DNA of 22,594 bases from Syntrophaceae bacterium UBA7544. GTDB taxonomy: Bacteria; Desulfobacterota; Syntrophia; Syntrophales; Smithellaceae. Under the pieces are notes generated by a model that saw only the letters and a list, made by a program, of their open reading frames with translations, ran no database searches and had not been told where the DNA came from. Below are positions 6,603 through 14,016 of the stretch, piece by piece; the stretch's first letter is position 1; the number at the start of each line of letters is the position of its first letter. The stretch is from assembly GCA_002479215.1 (NCBI GenBank), contig DLME01000140.1, positions 1 to 22,594 of the forward strand. Reading direction: 5' to 3'. A program made the position numbers and the translations under genes.

Positions 6603-8355
6603 TTTCCACATTATTCCCTTCATCTTTGAATTGCAAATTATACAGACGGAAATATTCACCCTTTTTCTTAAGTAACGTTTCGTGGTCTCCTTCTTCAACA
6701 ATTTCTCCATTAACTAACGCAATAATCCTATCGGCATTGCGGATCGTGGAAAGCCTATGCGCTATAACCAGTGTGGTACGCCCTTTCATGAGATTATCCA
6801 ACGCATCCTGCACTTCAATTTCCGCTTCCGTATCCAGCGATGAAGTAGCCTCGTCAAGGATTAAAATGGGAGCGTTTTTGAGCAGCGCCCGGGCAATAGA
6901 AATTCTTTGTTTTTCTCCTCCGGAGAGCTTGGTGCCCAATTCACCAATGTTGCTATCATATCCTTGGGGCAATTTCCTGATAAAATTATGCGCATTGGCT
7001 GCTTTGGCGGCGCTGATTATGTCTCCCTCGGTTCGGTCGATATCTCCGTAAGCAATATTATTTTTTACGGTATCGTTAAAAAGAATCGTCTGCTGCGTGA
7101 CAATAGCTATCTGGTTACGCAGCGACTGCATGGTCACGTCTCTAATATCGTGCCCGTCAATAAGGATGCGGCCTGCACTGACATCATAGAACCTTGGAAT
7201 CAAATTAACCAGCGATGTCTTCCCTCCGCCACTCATACCTACAAACGCGACAACCTCGCCGGCTTTGATGGAAAGATTTATATTTTTCAATACCGGCGTC
7301 TCTTCGTAACGAAATGTAACGTTTTTGATATTAATATCGCGGGTAATGGGCGGAAGAGTGATGGCATTGGGTTTATCTATAATATCGGGTACGCGATCAA
7401 TGATGCTGAAAACGCGCTCCGCACCGGCAATACCCTGTTGAATGGTATTATTAACATTAGTGAGTCTCTTGACAGGTTCGTAAAGCATTAATGCTGCTGT
7501 TAAAAATGAAGCAAATGTGCCCGGGGTTGAATAACCATGCCCGATCTGATAACCAGCATAAACTATTATCGCCGCAATGCCCAACCCGGCAAGGAAATCC
7601 ATAAGGGGGCTAGAGATGGCGTTAACGGTGACTACCTTAAAACTTAGCTTTAAGAGTAGTTCATTTTCTGCCGCAAATCTTTTATTTTCATATTTTTCCA
7701 TGCAAAAGGCTTTAACAATGCGAGTTCCGGAGATGGTTTCGTGTAAAAGTGTAGTTAAAGTTCCCATGGTTATTTGGCTGGATGTGGTTACTTTCCTAAT
7801 TTTTTTACCAAAAGTGGAGATTGGATAAATGGTGAGCGGAAAAACTATTAAAGAGATGAAAGCAAGCTTCCAATCGGTATAAAATATTATACAAACAAGA
7901 AAAATAAGCGTAAAGGTGTCTCTAATCAGACTGGTTACTGCTTCCGAAGACGCAGATTGAATGGAATTAACGTCATTCGTAATCCGCGACATAAGTAATC
8001 CCGTCGGATGTTGTGTGAAAAAAGATAATGATTGCTTCTGAATTTGCTCGTAAAGTTTATTACGCAAATCGGCGACAATTTTCAGACCAACAAAGCTCAT
8101 GATAACTGTTTGGCCGTAATTACAAACAGCCTTCAAAAAGAAAATAACAACTACGGCAAGAGGGAGAACCCATTTAAGTGTATTGGGGTCTAGTGCATAA
8201 GAGTCTTTTTTTAAAAAGAGACCGTCTAGAAGCGGTTTAAATAAAAGAGCTATCGACGACTGTGCAGCTCCGGCGAGCATCATACAAATCATAGCAATAG
8301 CTAAGCGGAGCTTATAGGGTTTAGCCAGCCTTAAAAGACGTTTAAATGCATCCAT
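6574..8355 (-). CDS. msbA: Lipid A export ATP-binding/permease protein
   Basis: This is a homodimeric ABC flippase that moves lipid A-core across the inner membrane. At 593 residues it is a fused half-transporter. A membrane domain of about six helices (residues 15-290) is followed by a nucleotide-binding domain. The Walker A motif is GMSGGGKTS (373-381), the signature LSGGE (477-481) and Walker B ILILDEA (497-503). The segment HPTGLLMSRITNDV is typical of MsbA-type exporters. The ATG at 8355 has AAAGGA four bases upstream, and the gene lies eight bases after lpxB. General multidrug exporters share this architecture. The lpxB-msbA-lpxK context supports MsbA. Confidence 0.93.
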   Translation of the reverse strand: MDAFKRLLRLAKPYKLRLAIAMICMMLAGAAQSSIALLFKPLLDGLFLKKDSYALDPNTLKWVLPLAVVVIFFLKAVCNYGQTVIMSFVGLKIVADLRNKLYEQIQKQSLSFFTQHPTGLLMSRITNDVNSIQSASSEAVTSLIRDTFTLIFLVCIIFYTDWKLAFISLIVFPLTIYPISTFGKKIRKVTTSSQITMGTLTTLLHETISGTRIVKAFCMEKYENKRFAAENELLLKLSFKVVTVNAISSPLMDFLAGLGIAAIIVYAGYQIGHGYSTPGTFASFLTAALMLYEPVKRLTNVNNTIQQGIAGAERVFSIIDRVPDIIDKPNAITLPPITRDINIKNVTFRYEETPVLKNINLSIKAGEVVAFVGMSGGGKTSLVNLIPRFYDVSAGRILIDGHDIRDVTMQSLRNQIAIVTQQTILFNDTVKNNIAYGDIDRTEGDIISAAKAANAHNFIRKLPQGYDSNIGELGTKLSGGEKQRISIARALLKNAPILILDEATSSLDTEAEIEVQDALDNLMKGRTTLVIAHRLSTIRNADRIIALVNGEIVEEGDHETLLKKKGEYFRLYNLQFKDEGNNVENEQLAKDLG

Positions 8356-8363
8356 AGTTTCCT

Positions 8364-9548
8364 TTATAGCATATCTAGCGCCAGTTGGGCAGCTCTTATT
8401 GCCGCGCCGGGCTTACCCAGCTTAGCCCGAATTGCCGCCAGTTCATTTATCATTTCTTTTTTTCTTTCCACACTTGTTAAAATATCAATGGCCTCGGAAG
8501 CAATGCTTTGTGCATTGGCCTTACCCTGAATCAGTTCCGGCACCACAGTTTTACCGGCAATGATATTGACCAGACCAATATTTTTTATACGAATGAACAA
8601 TTTGCCGACAAAATAAGAAAGAGGAGATATCTTATAGATGATAATCATGGGAACTCCCAACAGGGCTGTCTCCAGTGTCGCCGTGCCCGAAGCGACAATG
8701 GCCAAATCGGCGCAGGAAATAGCTTCGTACGTGTGGCCGGCAATTACCCTTACTTTCACAGAAAAGCGCGAAGTAATTTCAGCGACAATTTTTTCATCGA
8801 GCATATCGGCCAGCGGCAAGACAAATTGTACGTTTGGTATTCTTCGCGCTAATATTTCCGCCGCTCGCAGAATTTCCGGCAGTAATTTTTTTACTTCCGT
8901 AACACGGCTGCCGGGTAAAAGCCCAATTGTTGTTTTGCTCTCATCAAGATTAAATATTTTTTTCGATTCTTGTTTGGAATAGGCTGGTTTCACTAAATCC
9001 AGCAGGGGGTGGCCCACATAATCAACCACAAACCCTTTTACCGCGTATGTATCAACTTCAAAGGGAAGAATGACAGCCATTTTATCCACTAATCTCTTAA
9101 TTTTATTAATTCGGCTTTTGCGCCATGCCCAGACTTGCGGACTAATATAATAAAATATTTTTATATTCCTTTTTTTTGCTGCTGGTGCAACAAAATACAA
9201 ATTAAAATCCGGATAGTCGATTAAAATGACAAGTTCCGGTTTCATCTCGTCCAGAGATTTTTTCGCCTGCCGGATGATCCTGAATAAAGTACCAAATTTT
9301 GATATAACCTCGGTCAAGCCGACAACTGCTGTCTCAGCCACATTAACCAGAAGCTTAACTCCGGCATCCTGCATCCTGTTGCCGCCGATGCCATAAAAAT
9401 TAAGTGATGGATCTATTTTTAACATCTCCCGGACCAGCCTAGCGCCATGCATATCGCCTGATGCCTCGCCGGCAACAATCATTATTGTTTTGTTTTTTCC
9501 GGCCGCAGAAACTTGTTGCGGGATGGGATTTTTTTCTTTACCGGGCAT
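8364..9548 (-). CDS. lpxB: Lipid-A-disaccharide synthase
   Basis: This peripheral inner-membrane glycosyltransferase (GT19) joins UDP-diacyl-glucosamine and lipid X to form the lipid A disaccharide. The diagnostic N-terminal motif MIVAGEASGDMHGARLV begins at residue 23. Later segments FYGIGGNRMQDAG, FYYISPQVWAWRKSRI, LPFE, YVGHPLLD, LLPGSR and ASGTATLETALLGVPMIIIYK all fit the family. At 394 residues it is slightly long because of about 20 extra N-terminal residues. The ATG at 9548 lies inside the end of the upstream aminotransferase (11-base overlap) with no clear ribosome binding site, so translational coupling or the later Met23 start are both possible. If the gnnAB-type pathway operates here, LpxB must accept precursors with amide-linked chains. 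Confidence 0.94.
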   Translation of the reverse strand: MPGKEKNPIPQQVSAAGKNKTIMIVAGEASGDMHGARLVREMLKIDPSLNFYGIGGNRMQDAGVKLLVNVAETAVVGLTEVISKFGTLFRIIRQAKKSLDEMKPELVILIDYPDFNLYFVAPAAKKRNIKIFYYISPQVWAWRKSRINKIKRLVDKMAVILPFEVDTYAVKGFVVDYVGHPLLDLVKPAYSKQESKKIFNLDESKTTIGLLPGSRVTEVKKLLPEILRAAEILARRIPNVQFVLPLADMLDEKIVAEITSRFSVKVRVIAGHTYEAISCADLAIVASGTATLETALLGVPMIIIYKISPLSYFVGKLFIRIKNIGLVNIIAGKTVVPELIQGKANAQSIASEAIDILTSVERKKEMINELAAIRAKLGKPGAAIRAAQLALDML

Positions 9549-10632
9549 TATTAATCACATCGGCAATAAAACTGATTTCTTCTTGATTCAATTCCGGAAA
9601 CATCGGCAGCGAAAGAACTTCGCTCGCGCATACTTCGCTCTGAGGCAGTTTTACCGGCAAATTGTACAAATTTAGGAAAACTTCCTGCTGATGCAGCGGC
9701 ACAGGATAGTAAACGGCCGACGCAATGCCCTTCTCCCGAAGAGCGCGAGCGAGAGTATCACGATTTTTTGAACGAATAGTAAATTGGTGATACACATGAT
9801 CGCAACCGGAAGCGGCAGAAGGCAAAATTATATCTTTTCGATTGATGGCCGCGCAATAAGCGACGGCATTTTTGCGGCGAGCTTCGTTAAACTGACTAAT
9901 TTTTTTGAGTTTGACGCGAATGACGGCGGCCTGAATTTCGTCCAGGCGGCTGTTGTGCCCTACTATTTGATGATGGTAGCGCACAGAGCTTCCATGATTA
10001 CGCAACATTTTTAATTGCCTGGCAATCTCTTCGTTTTTGGTAATAACCATTCCGCCATCGCCGTATCCGGCCAAATTTTTACTGGGAAAGAAACTAAAAC
10101 AGCCGGCATCACCTATGGTGCCTACCTTTTGAGAATGGTATTTAGCGCCGAAAGCTTGTGCGCAATCTTCAATTACTTTGAGTTTGTGTTTTCTCGCTAT
10201 TTCCATAAGGGGCGCCATATCGGCAGGATGACCAAATAAATGGACCGGAATAATAGCTTTAGTTTTACGGGTTATTTTCCCGGCAATTTGAGTGCAATCA
10301 AGATTAAAAGTATCGGGGCAAATGTCCACGAAAACCGGGATGGCATTTAAAAGGGCAATTACTTCCGCTGTGGCGATAAAGGTAAATGGGGTCGTTATTA
10401 CTTCGTCACCGGCCTTAACACCGCAAGCGCGCAGGGCCAGAAGCAAAGCATCCGTGCCGTTGGCTACCCCGACAGCATATGGCAGCTCGTAATAGGCAGC
10501 GATTTCTTCTTCCAGTTTACTTACATTAGGACCGAGAATAAATTGCGTTTGTTCTAAGACCCCGCTGATCGCAGCATCAATTTCACTTTTTAGGGCACGG
10601 TACTGCCTTTTTAAATCCACCATCGGAATCAT
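9538..10632 (-). CDS. gnnB: DegT/DnrJ/EryC1/StrS-family PLP aminotransferase, probable GnnB (UDP-GlcNAc3N synthesis)
   Basis: This is a 364-residue fold-type I sugar aminotransferase. VGVANGTDALLLAL (54-67) forms part of the cofactor phosphate site. EDCAQAFGAKY contains Asp156, which contacts the pyridine nitrogen. FSFFPSKNLAGYGDGG carries the Schiff-base Lys185. Such enzymes aminate keto-sugar nucleotides. Here the gene sits four bases after a Gfo/Idh/MocA oxidoreductase and directly before lpxB. In Acidithiobacillus ferrooxidans, the gnnA and gnnB genes between lpxA and lpxB convert UDP-GlcNAc to UDP-GlcNAc3N through a 3-keto intermediate. I therefore infer that this is GnnB. Family membership is certain. 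The substrate is inferred from position, and another amino-sugar aminotransferase cannot be excluded. Confidence 0.78.
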   Translation of the reverse strand: MIPMVDLKRQYRALKSEIDAAISGVLEQTQFILGPNVSKLEEEIAAYYELPYAVGVANGTDALLLALRACGVKAGDEVITTPFTFIATAEVIALLNAIPVFVDICPDTFNLDCTQIAGKITRKTKAIIPVHLFGHPADMAPLMEIARKHKLKVIEDCAQAFGAKYHSQKVGTIGDAGCFSFFPSKNLAGYGDGGMVITKNEEIARQLKMLRNHGSSVRYHHQIVGHNSRLDEIQAAVIRVKLKKISQFNEARRKNAVAYCAAINRKDIILPSAASGCDHVYHQFTIRSKNRDTLARALREKGIASAVYYPVPLHQQEVFLNLYNLPVKLPQSEVCASEVLSLPMFPELNQEEISFIADVINNAR

Positions 10633-10636
10633 ATTA

Positions 10637-11590
10637 TTATATTACCTCGGCGGTTTTCATTTTTTTGATTATGTCAATAGCGAGTTCCAGAGACTTCCGG
10701 GCATCTTCGCCGGAGATAAGCGGCCGGGAGCGGCTGACCACAGCGTTGATGAAAGAGCGGATCTCTTCCTCTAAAGGATCGTGGCTGCCCACTTCGATGC
10801 TGTTTTGAATTATCTGCTGCTGACCAGCTTCGTTTTTTCTTTTGCCCAGAGATAAAATTTCCCTTTTCTGGCAATCAACTGAATGGTACCCTTCCGGGCT
10901 GAAGAAACGGATTTTCTGCATGGTTTTAGCGCTGATGCGGCTGGCCGTAATATTGGCGATACAGCCCGAGTCAAAAGAAAGCCGCACATTGGATATATCA
11001 ATTTTATCGGAAAGAAAGGGAACCCCGACCGCCTCGACGCTACGGAGCGGTGAATCAACAAATTTCAGTATAATGTCCAGATCATGAATCATCAAATCGA
11101 GAATAACATCCACATCCGTGCCTCGCTCAAAGAAGGGGTGCAGCCGATGCGACTCGATAAAGACTGGTCTGGTCATAACTTTCTCCAGAGCCATAATAGC
11201 GGGATTGAATCTTTCGACAAAGCCAACTTGAAGAATCAAATTCTTCTTCTTTGCTAATCCTATTAATTCATCTGCTTCTTCCAAAGTTGCGCAGATGGGC
11301 TTTTCTATCAAGACATCCACACCTGCTGCCAAAAAATCCCTGGCGACTTTATGGTGCTCTCCTGTCGGAACGGCAATGCTTACAGCATCAACCTGACCCA
11401 GCATGGCGCGGTAATCGGGAAGCGCGAGGCAATTATGAATTCCCGCCGCCTTTTGGGCACGATCCATGATTGTATCAGCCACAGCGATAATTTCGCAATT
11501 TTCCAATTTCTGGTATTTTTGTAAATGATAATTGCCCAGGTGTCCGATTCCGACAACACCAATTTTAATCTTTTTTCTTTCCCCAATCAT
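10637..11590 (-). CDS. gnnA: Gfo/Idh/MocA-family oxidoreductase, probable GnnA (UDP-GlcNAc 3-dehydrogenase)
   Basis: This is a 317-residue NAD(P)-dependent sugar oxidoreductase. The N-terminal Rossmann fold opens KIGVVGIGHLGNYHL, with GxGxxG at 14-19. The conserved EKP motif is at 96-98 (VLIEKPICATLEEADELI), and the substrate-domain motif DLMIHDLDI is at 165-173. GnnA of this family oxidises the 3-OH of UDP-GlcNAc so that GnnB can aminate it. The location between lpxA (gap seven bases) and the aminotransferase (gap four bases) supports that role. The ATG at 11590 has no Shine-Dalgarno, only an A-rich leader. No alternative in-frame start precedes the Rossmann motif, so coupling to lpxA translation is likely. 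Substrate assignment is inference from synteny. The family as a whole is broad. Confidence 0.77.
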   Translation of the reverse strand: MIGERKKIKIGVVGIGHLGNYHLQKYQKLENCEIIAVADTIMDRAQKAAGIHNCLALPDYRAMLGQVDAVSIAVPTGEHHKVARDFLAAGVDVLIEKPICATLEEADELIGLAKKKNLILQVGFVERFNPAIMALEKVMTRPVFIESHRLHPFFERGTDVDVILDLMIHDLDIILKFVDSPLRSVEAVGVPFLSDKIDISNVRLSFDSGCIANITASRISAKTMQKIRFFSPEGYHSVDCQKREILSLGKRKNEAGQQQIIQNSIEVGSHDPLEEEIRSFINAVVSRSRPLISGEDARKSLELAIDIIKKMKTAEVI

Positions 11591-11597
11591 ATTTTTT

Positions 11598-12371
11598 TTA
11601 ACGGCAAGTGCCTCTTTTCGATTCTTGGATAAATTTTATAAAATGCCTTACTTCCGGGACATCTTCTACTTCGTCCTGTGCTTTTTTTAAGGCCGCTTCC
11701 AGAAGAAGATTAGAACGGAAAATAATACGGTAGGCATTTTTGAGTGCTTTGATCGTTTTTTCCGAAAAATTGCGTCTTTTAAGTCCAACAAGATTTAAGC
11801 CGAACAGTTTGGCATGGTTACCGGAAGCCATGGTATAAGGAGGCACATCCTTGACCACCGCTGAGGCTCCCCCAATAATGCAATGGGCACCGATAGAGGA
11901 AAATTGATGTATACCGGTTAACCCACCAATAATAGCATTATCTTCAACATGGACATGGCCGGCCAAAGTTGCTCCGTTGGCCATAACAATTCTATCGCCT
12001 AACTGGCAATTATGCGCCACATGGCAATAGGCCATAATTAGGTTATGATCGCCCATTATAGTTACGCCAATATCAGCGGCAGTGGAGCGGTTAATGGTTA
12101 CAAATTCCCGAATAGTATTGAAGTTGCCAATAACTACACGGGTCTTTTCTCCGCCAAATTTCAAATCCTGGGGAGGAGCTCCGATGGAACAAAACTGATG
12201 GATGTGACATCCTTCGCCAATGTGAGTGTAATCTTCAATTACCACATGCGGACCAATGATTGTGTCTTTCCCGATTTTCACATCAGCTCCAATTACAGAA
12301 TAAGGCCCAATTTCAACGTTTGCTTCCAATTTTGCATCCGGAGAAATAATTACTGTGGGATGAATCTTCAT
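11598..12371 (-). CDS. lpxA: Acyl-ACP--UDP-sugar O/N-acyltransferase (first lipid A step)
   Basis: LpxA transfers a 3-hydroxyacyl chain from ACP to the 3-position of the UDP-sugar, the first step of lipid A synthesis in the cytosol. The 257-residue protein is a left-handed parallel beta-helix of hexapeptide repeats (residues 1-180) with a C-terminal helical domain. The catalytic histidine is His120 in [11 protein letters not shown], with His117 alongside. PPQDLKF, ATLAGHV and [17 protein letters not shown] are family hallmarks. The position equal to E. coli Gly173, part of the acyl-chain ruler, is Gly168, which suggests a C14-like rather than a short chain. If the two downstream genes make UDP-GlcNAc3N, this enzyme would form an amide. 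The start has AAGG eight bases upstream and lies four bases after lpxD. Confidence 0.95.
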   Translation of the reverse strand: MKIHPTVIISPDAKLEANVEIGPYSVIGADVKIGKDTIIGPHVVIEDYTHIGEGCHIHQFCSIGAPPQDLKFGGEKTRVVIGNFNTIREFVTINRSTAADIGVTIMGDHNLIMAYCHVAHNCQLGDRIVMANGATLAGHVHVEDNAIIGGLTGIHQFSSIGAHCIIGGASAVVKDVPPYTMASGNHAKLFGLNLVGLKRRNFSEKTIKALKNAYRIIFRSNLLLEAALKKAQDEVEDVPEVRHFIKFIQESKRGTCR

Positions 12372-12375
12372 TTAT

Positions 12376-13422
12376 CTAACCTTCACTTGAGGATTTATTT
12401 ATTTTTTCTTGGAGATATTCAACTTTCTTCACCAGCTCTTCCAGCGTTGCTCTCATTCGCGGAAGTCTTAGCCGACAGGCTTCAATTTTTAGCCATTCCT
12501 TATGCGACGTATGCGGGCTCCCGGCGACAATCTGTCCGGACTTAATATTCTTATGGATTGATGCTGTGGCCGCTATCATAACATTATCGCCAATTTTAAT
12601 GTGTCCCGCCATGCCCACTTGTCCGCCGACAATCACGCTTTTCCCGAGTTTTGTGCTTCCCGAAATTCCCACTTGGGAGGTAATAATTGAATTTTCGCCA
12701 ATGACGACATTGTGAGCGATTTGAACGAGGTTATCAATCTTAACATTGCGCTGAATCCATGTTTTTCCCATTGTTGCTCGGTCAATAGCTGAGTTAGCGC
12801 CGATTTCCACATCGTCATCTATCTGCACAAACCCCACCTGCGGGATTTTGTTATTTTCCTTACCGGGATTGGCAAAGCCAAAGCCATCAGCGCCGACAAC
12901 AACTCCAGCGTGTAAAATTACCCGCTTCCCGATGATACAGGAATGATACACGGTAACATTGGCATAAATTATAGAGTTTTCGCCGACAGCAACGTTATGG
13001 CCGATATAAACGCCGGGGTAGATAACAGCTCCCTTATCGATTTTTACCCCGTGTCTAATGAATGCCTTGGGGAATACATGTGCCTCCGGAGAAACAATTG
13101 CGCCATCTTCAATATAAGCGTCTTTACTGATACCTTTATGGCCGTGTTCTACCGGAAAAAATATCATCAATAACTTCCCCATTGAGGCGTAAGGATCGGC
13201 CACGATAATTAGATTTTTACCTTCCGCTACCGTTTGAGGCGGAACAAGAATAGCCGAAGCTTGAGTCAGCTTCATTTTTTTCAGATATTTTTTGTTGGCG
13301 ATGAATGTAAGATCGCCTTCATTTGCTTCCTCAATGGACATTATATTCTTAATGATTACATCGTCCCGGCCAATTACAGTGCCGTCGAGAATCCGGGCTA
13401 TTTCCTTAAGTGTCATTTCCAT
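12376..13422 (-). CDS. lpxD: UDP-3-O-(3-hydroxyacyl)glucosamine N-acyltransferase
   Basis: LpxD adds the N-linked 3-hydroxyacyl chain at position 2 of the monosaccharide precursor. The 348-residue protein has an N-terminal uridine-binding domain (about 1-100, with EEANEGDLTFIANKKYLK). A long hexapeptide beta-helix (about 100-300) follows, and a C-terminal helix that completes the acyl/ACP site. The catalytic His237 is in VQIAHNVVIGEN, and ADGFGFA is conserved in the family. The ATG at 13422 is preferred over a TTG immediately before it. A second ATG at 13416 is possible. The usual neighbour fabZ is missing between lpxD and lpxA, and the two genes are four bases apart. Skp lies 18 bases upstream, as in many proteobacteria. 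Confidence 0.95.
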   Translation of the reverse strand: MEMTLKEIARILDGTVIGRDDVIIKNIMSIEEANEGDLTFIANKKYLKKMKLTQASAILVPPQTVAEGKNLIIVADPYASMGKLLMIFFPVEHGHKGISKDAYIEDGAIVSPEAHVFPKAFIRHGVKIDKGAVIYPGVYIGHNVAVGENSIIYANVTVYHSCIIGKRVILHAGVVVGADGFGFANPGKENNKIPQVGFVQIDDDVEIGANSAIDRATMGKTWIQRNVKIDNLVQIAHNVVIGENSIITSQVGISGSTKLGKSVIVGGQVGMAGHIKIGDNVMIAATASIHKNIKSGQIVAGSPHTSHKEWLKIEACRLRLPRMRATLEELVKKVEYLQEKINKSSSEG

Positions 13423-13440
13423 CAAAAGAGAGATTCCTTG

Positions 13441-13959
13441 TTATTTTGATTTATTATACTCTTCGATGACTTTCTTACTAAAATCATCTTCTTTAGCAAA
13501 ATAAGGTATCGGCATGCTTGCTATGTCTATAACCAAAGTGTATTTCTCTTTTTCAGCGATAGTGCGTACGATTTTCAATATTTCCGGCAGCAGCTTCAGA
13601 GAGATTTCCTGATCGCGCTTTTTGAGTTCTTCATTGGCGTCATTAACCAGCAATTGATAGTCGCGCAATTTCTTTTGGTAAGCGTCTTCTTTATCTCTGC
13701 GCGCACTAGCCGTCAGAATGGAGCCTTGTTTATCCAATTCGTCCTTCATTTTCTTAAGTTCTTTTTCTGCCGAAGAAATTGAAGCTTGTTTCTTTTCCGC
13801 CACTTTTTTTAAATCCTCTCCCGCTTTTTTACCGGCGGTAGAACTTTGCATTATTTCCCTCATGTTGATAAAACCGATTTTGTCCGCAGCCAAAGAATTA
13901 GTGCTCCAGACAAAAAGCAGCAAGATAATTCCTCCCATCAGGCAAATATTTCTTTTCAT
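13441..13959 (-). CDS. skp: Skp/OmpH-family periplasmic chaperone
   Basis: This is a 172-residue secreted protein. An N-terminal signal peptide (MKRNICLMGGIILLLFVWS...) probably ends at SLA-A around residue 25, and the mature protein starts with DKIGFINMREIM, the conserved OmpH beginning. A long charged helix rich in Lys, Glu and Gln (about 40-120) fits the coiled-coil arms of Skp, which hold unfolded outer-membrane proteins in the periplasm. The C-terminal strand YTLVIDIASMPIPYF matches the family. It sits directly after bamA, the classical order. A good ribosome binding site (GAGAGGAG) precedes the ATG in the 57-base gap. Its precise clients are inferred from the family. Confidence 0.88.
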   Translation of the reverse strand: MKRNICLMGGIILLLFVWSTNSLAADKIGFINMREIMQSSTAGKKAGEDLKKVAEKKQASISSAEKELKKMKDELDKQGSILTASARRDKEDAYQKKLRDYQLLVNDANEELKKRDQEISLKLLPEILKIVRTIAEKEKYTLVIDIASMPIPYFAKEDDFSKKVIEEYNKSK

Positions 13960-14016
13960 ATAAATTCTCCTCTCTATTTATTTACAGATAAAATATCTTT
14001 TTTACCCGCTATTTGG

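Noticed and set aside
6603..6710. Longer N-terminus for LpxK
   Set aside because: It would extend a further 108 bases into msbA, and the added residues are basic and unlike the family; starts at 6602 or 6611 suffice.
6907..7491. A 194-codon open frame on the + strand opposite msbA
   Set aside because: It lies wholly antisense to an intact msbA coding region, has no family resemblance, and is explained by codon composition on the other strand.
12045..12545. A 166-codon open frame on the + strand opposite lpxA and lpxD
   Set aside because: It crosses two conserved genes in antisense and its translation shows no domain pattern.
13986..14000. Hairpin AGATA/TATCT followed by T-run in the bamA-skp gap
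   Set aside because: The T-run follows on the + strand, so it would not terminate the - strand operon, and no + strand gene ends there.
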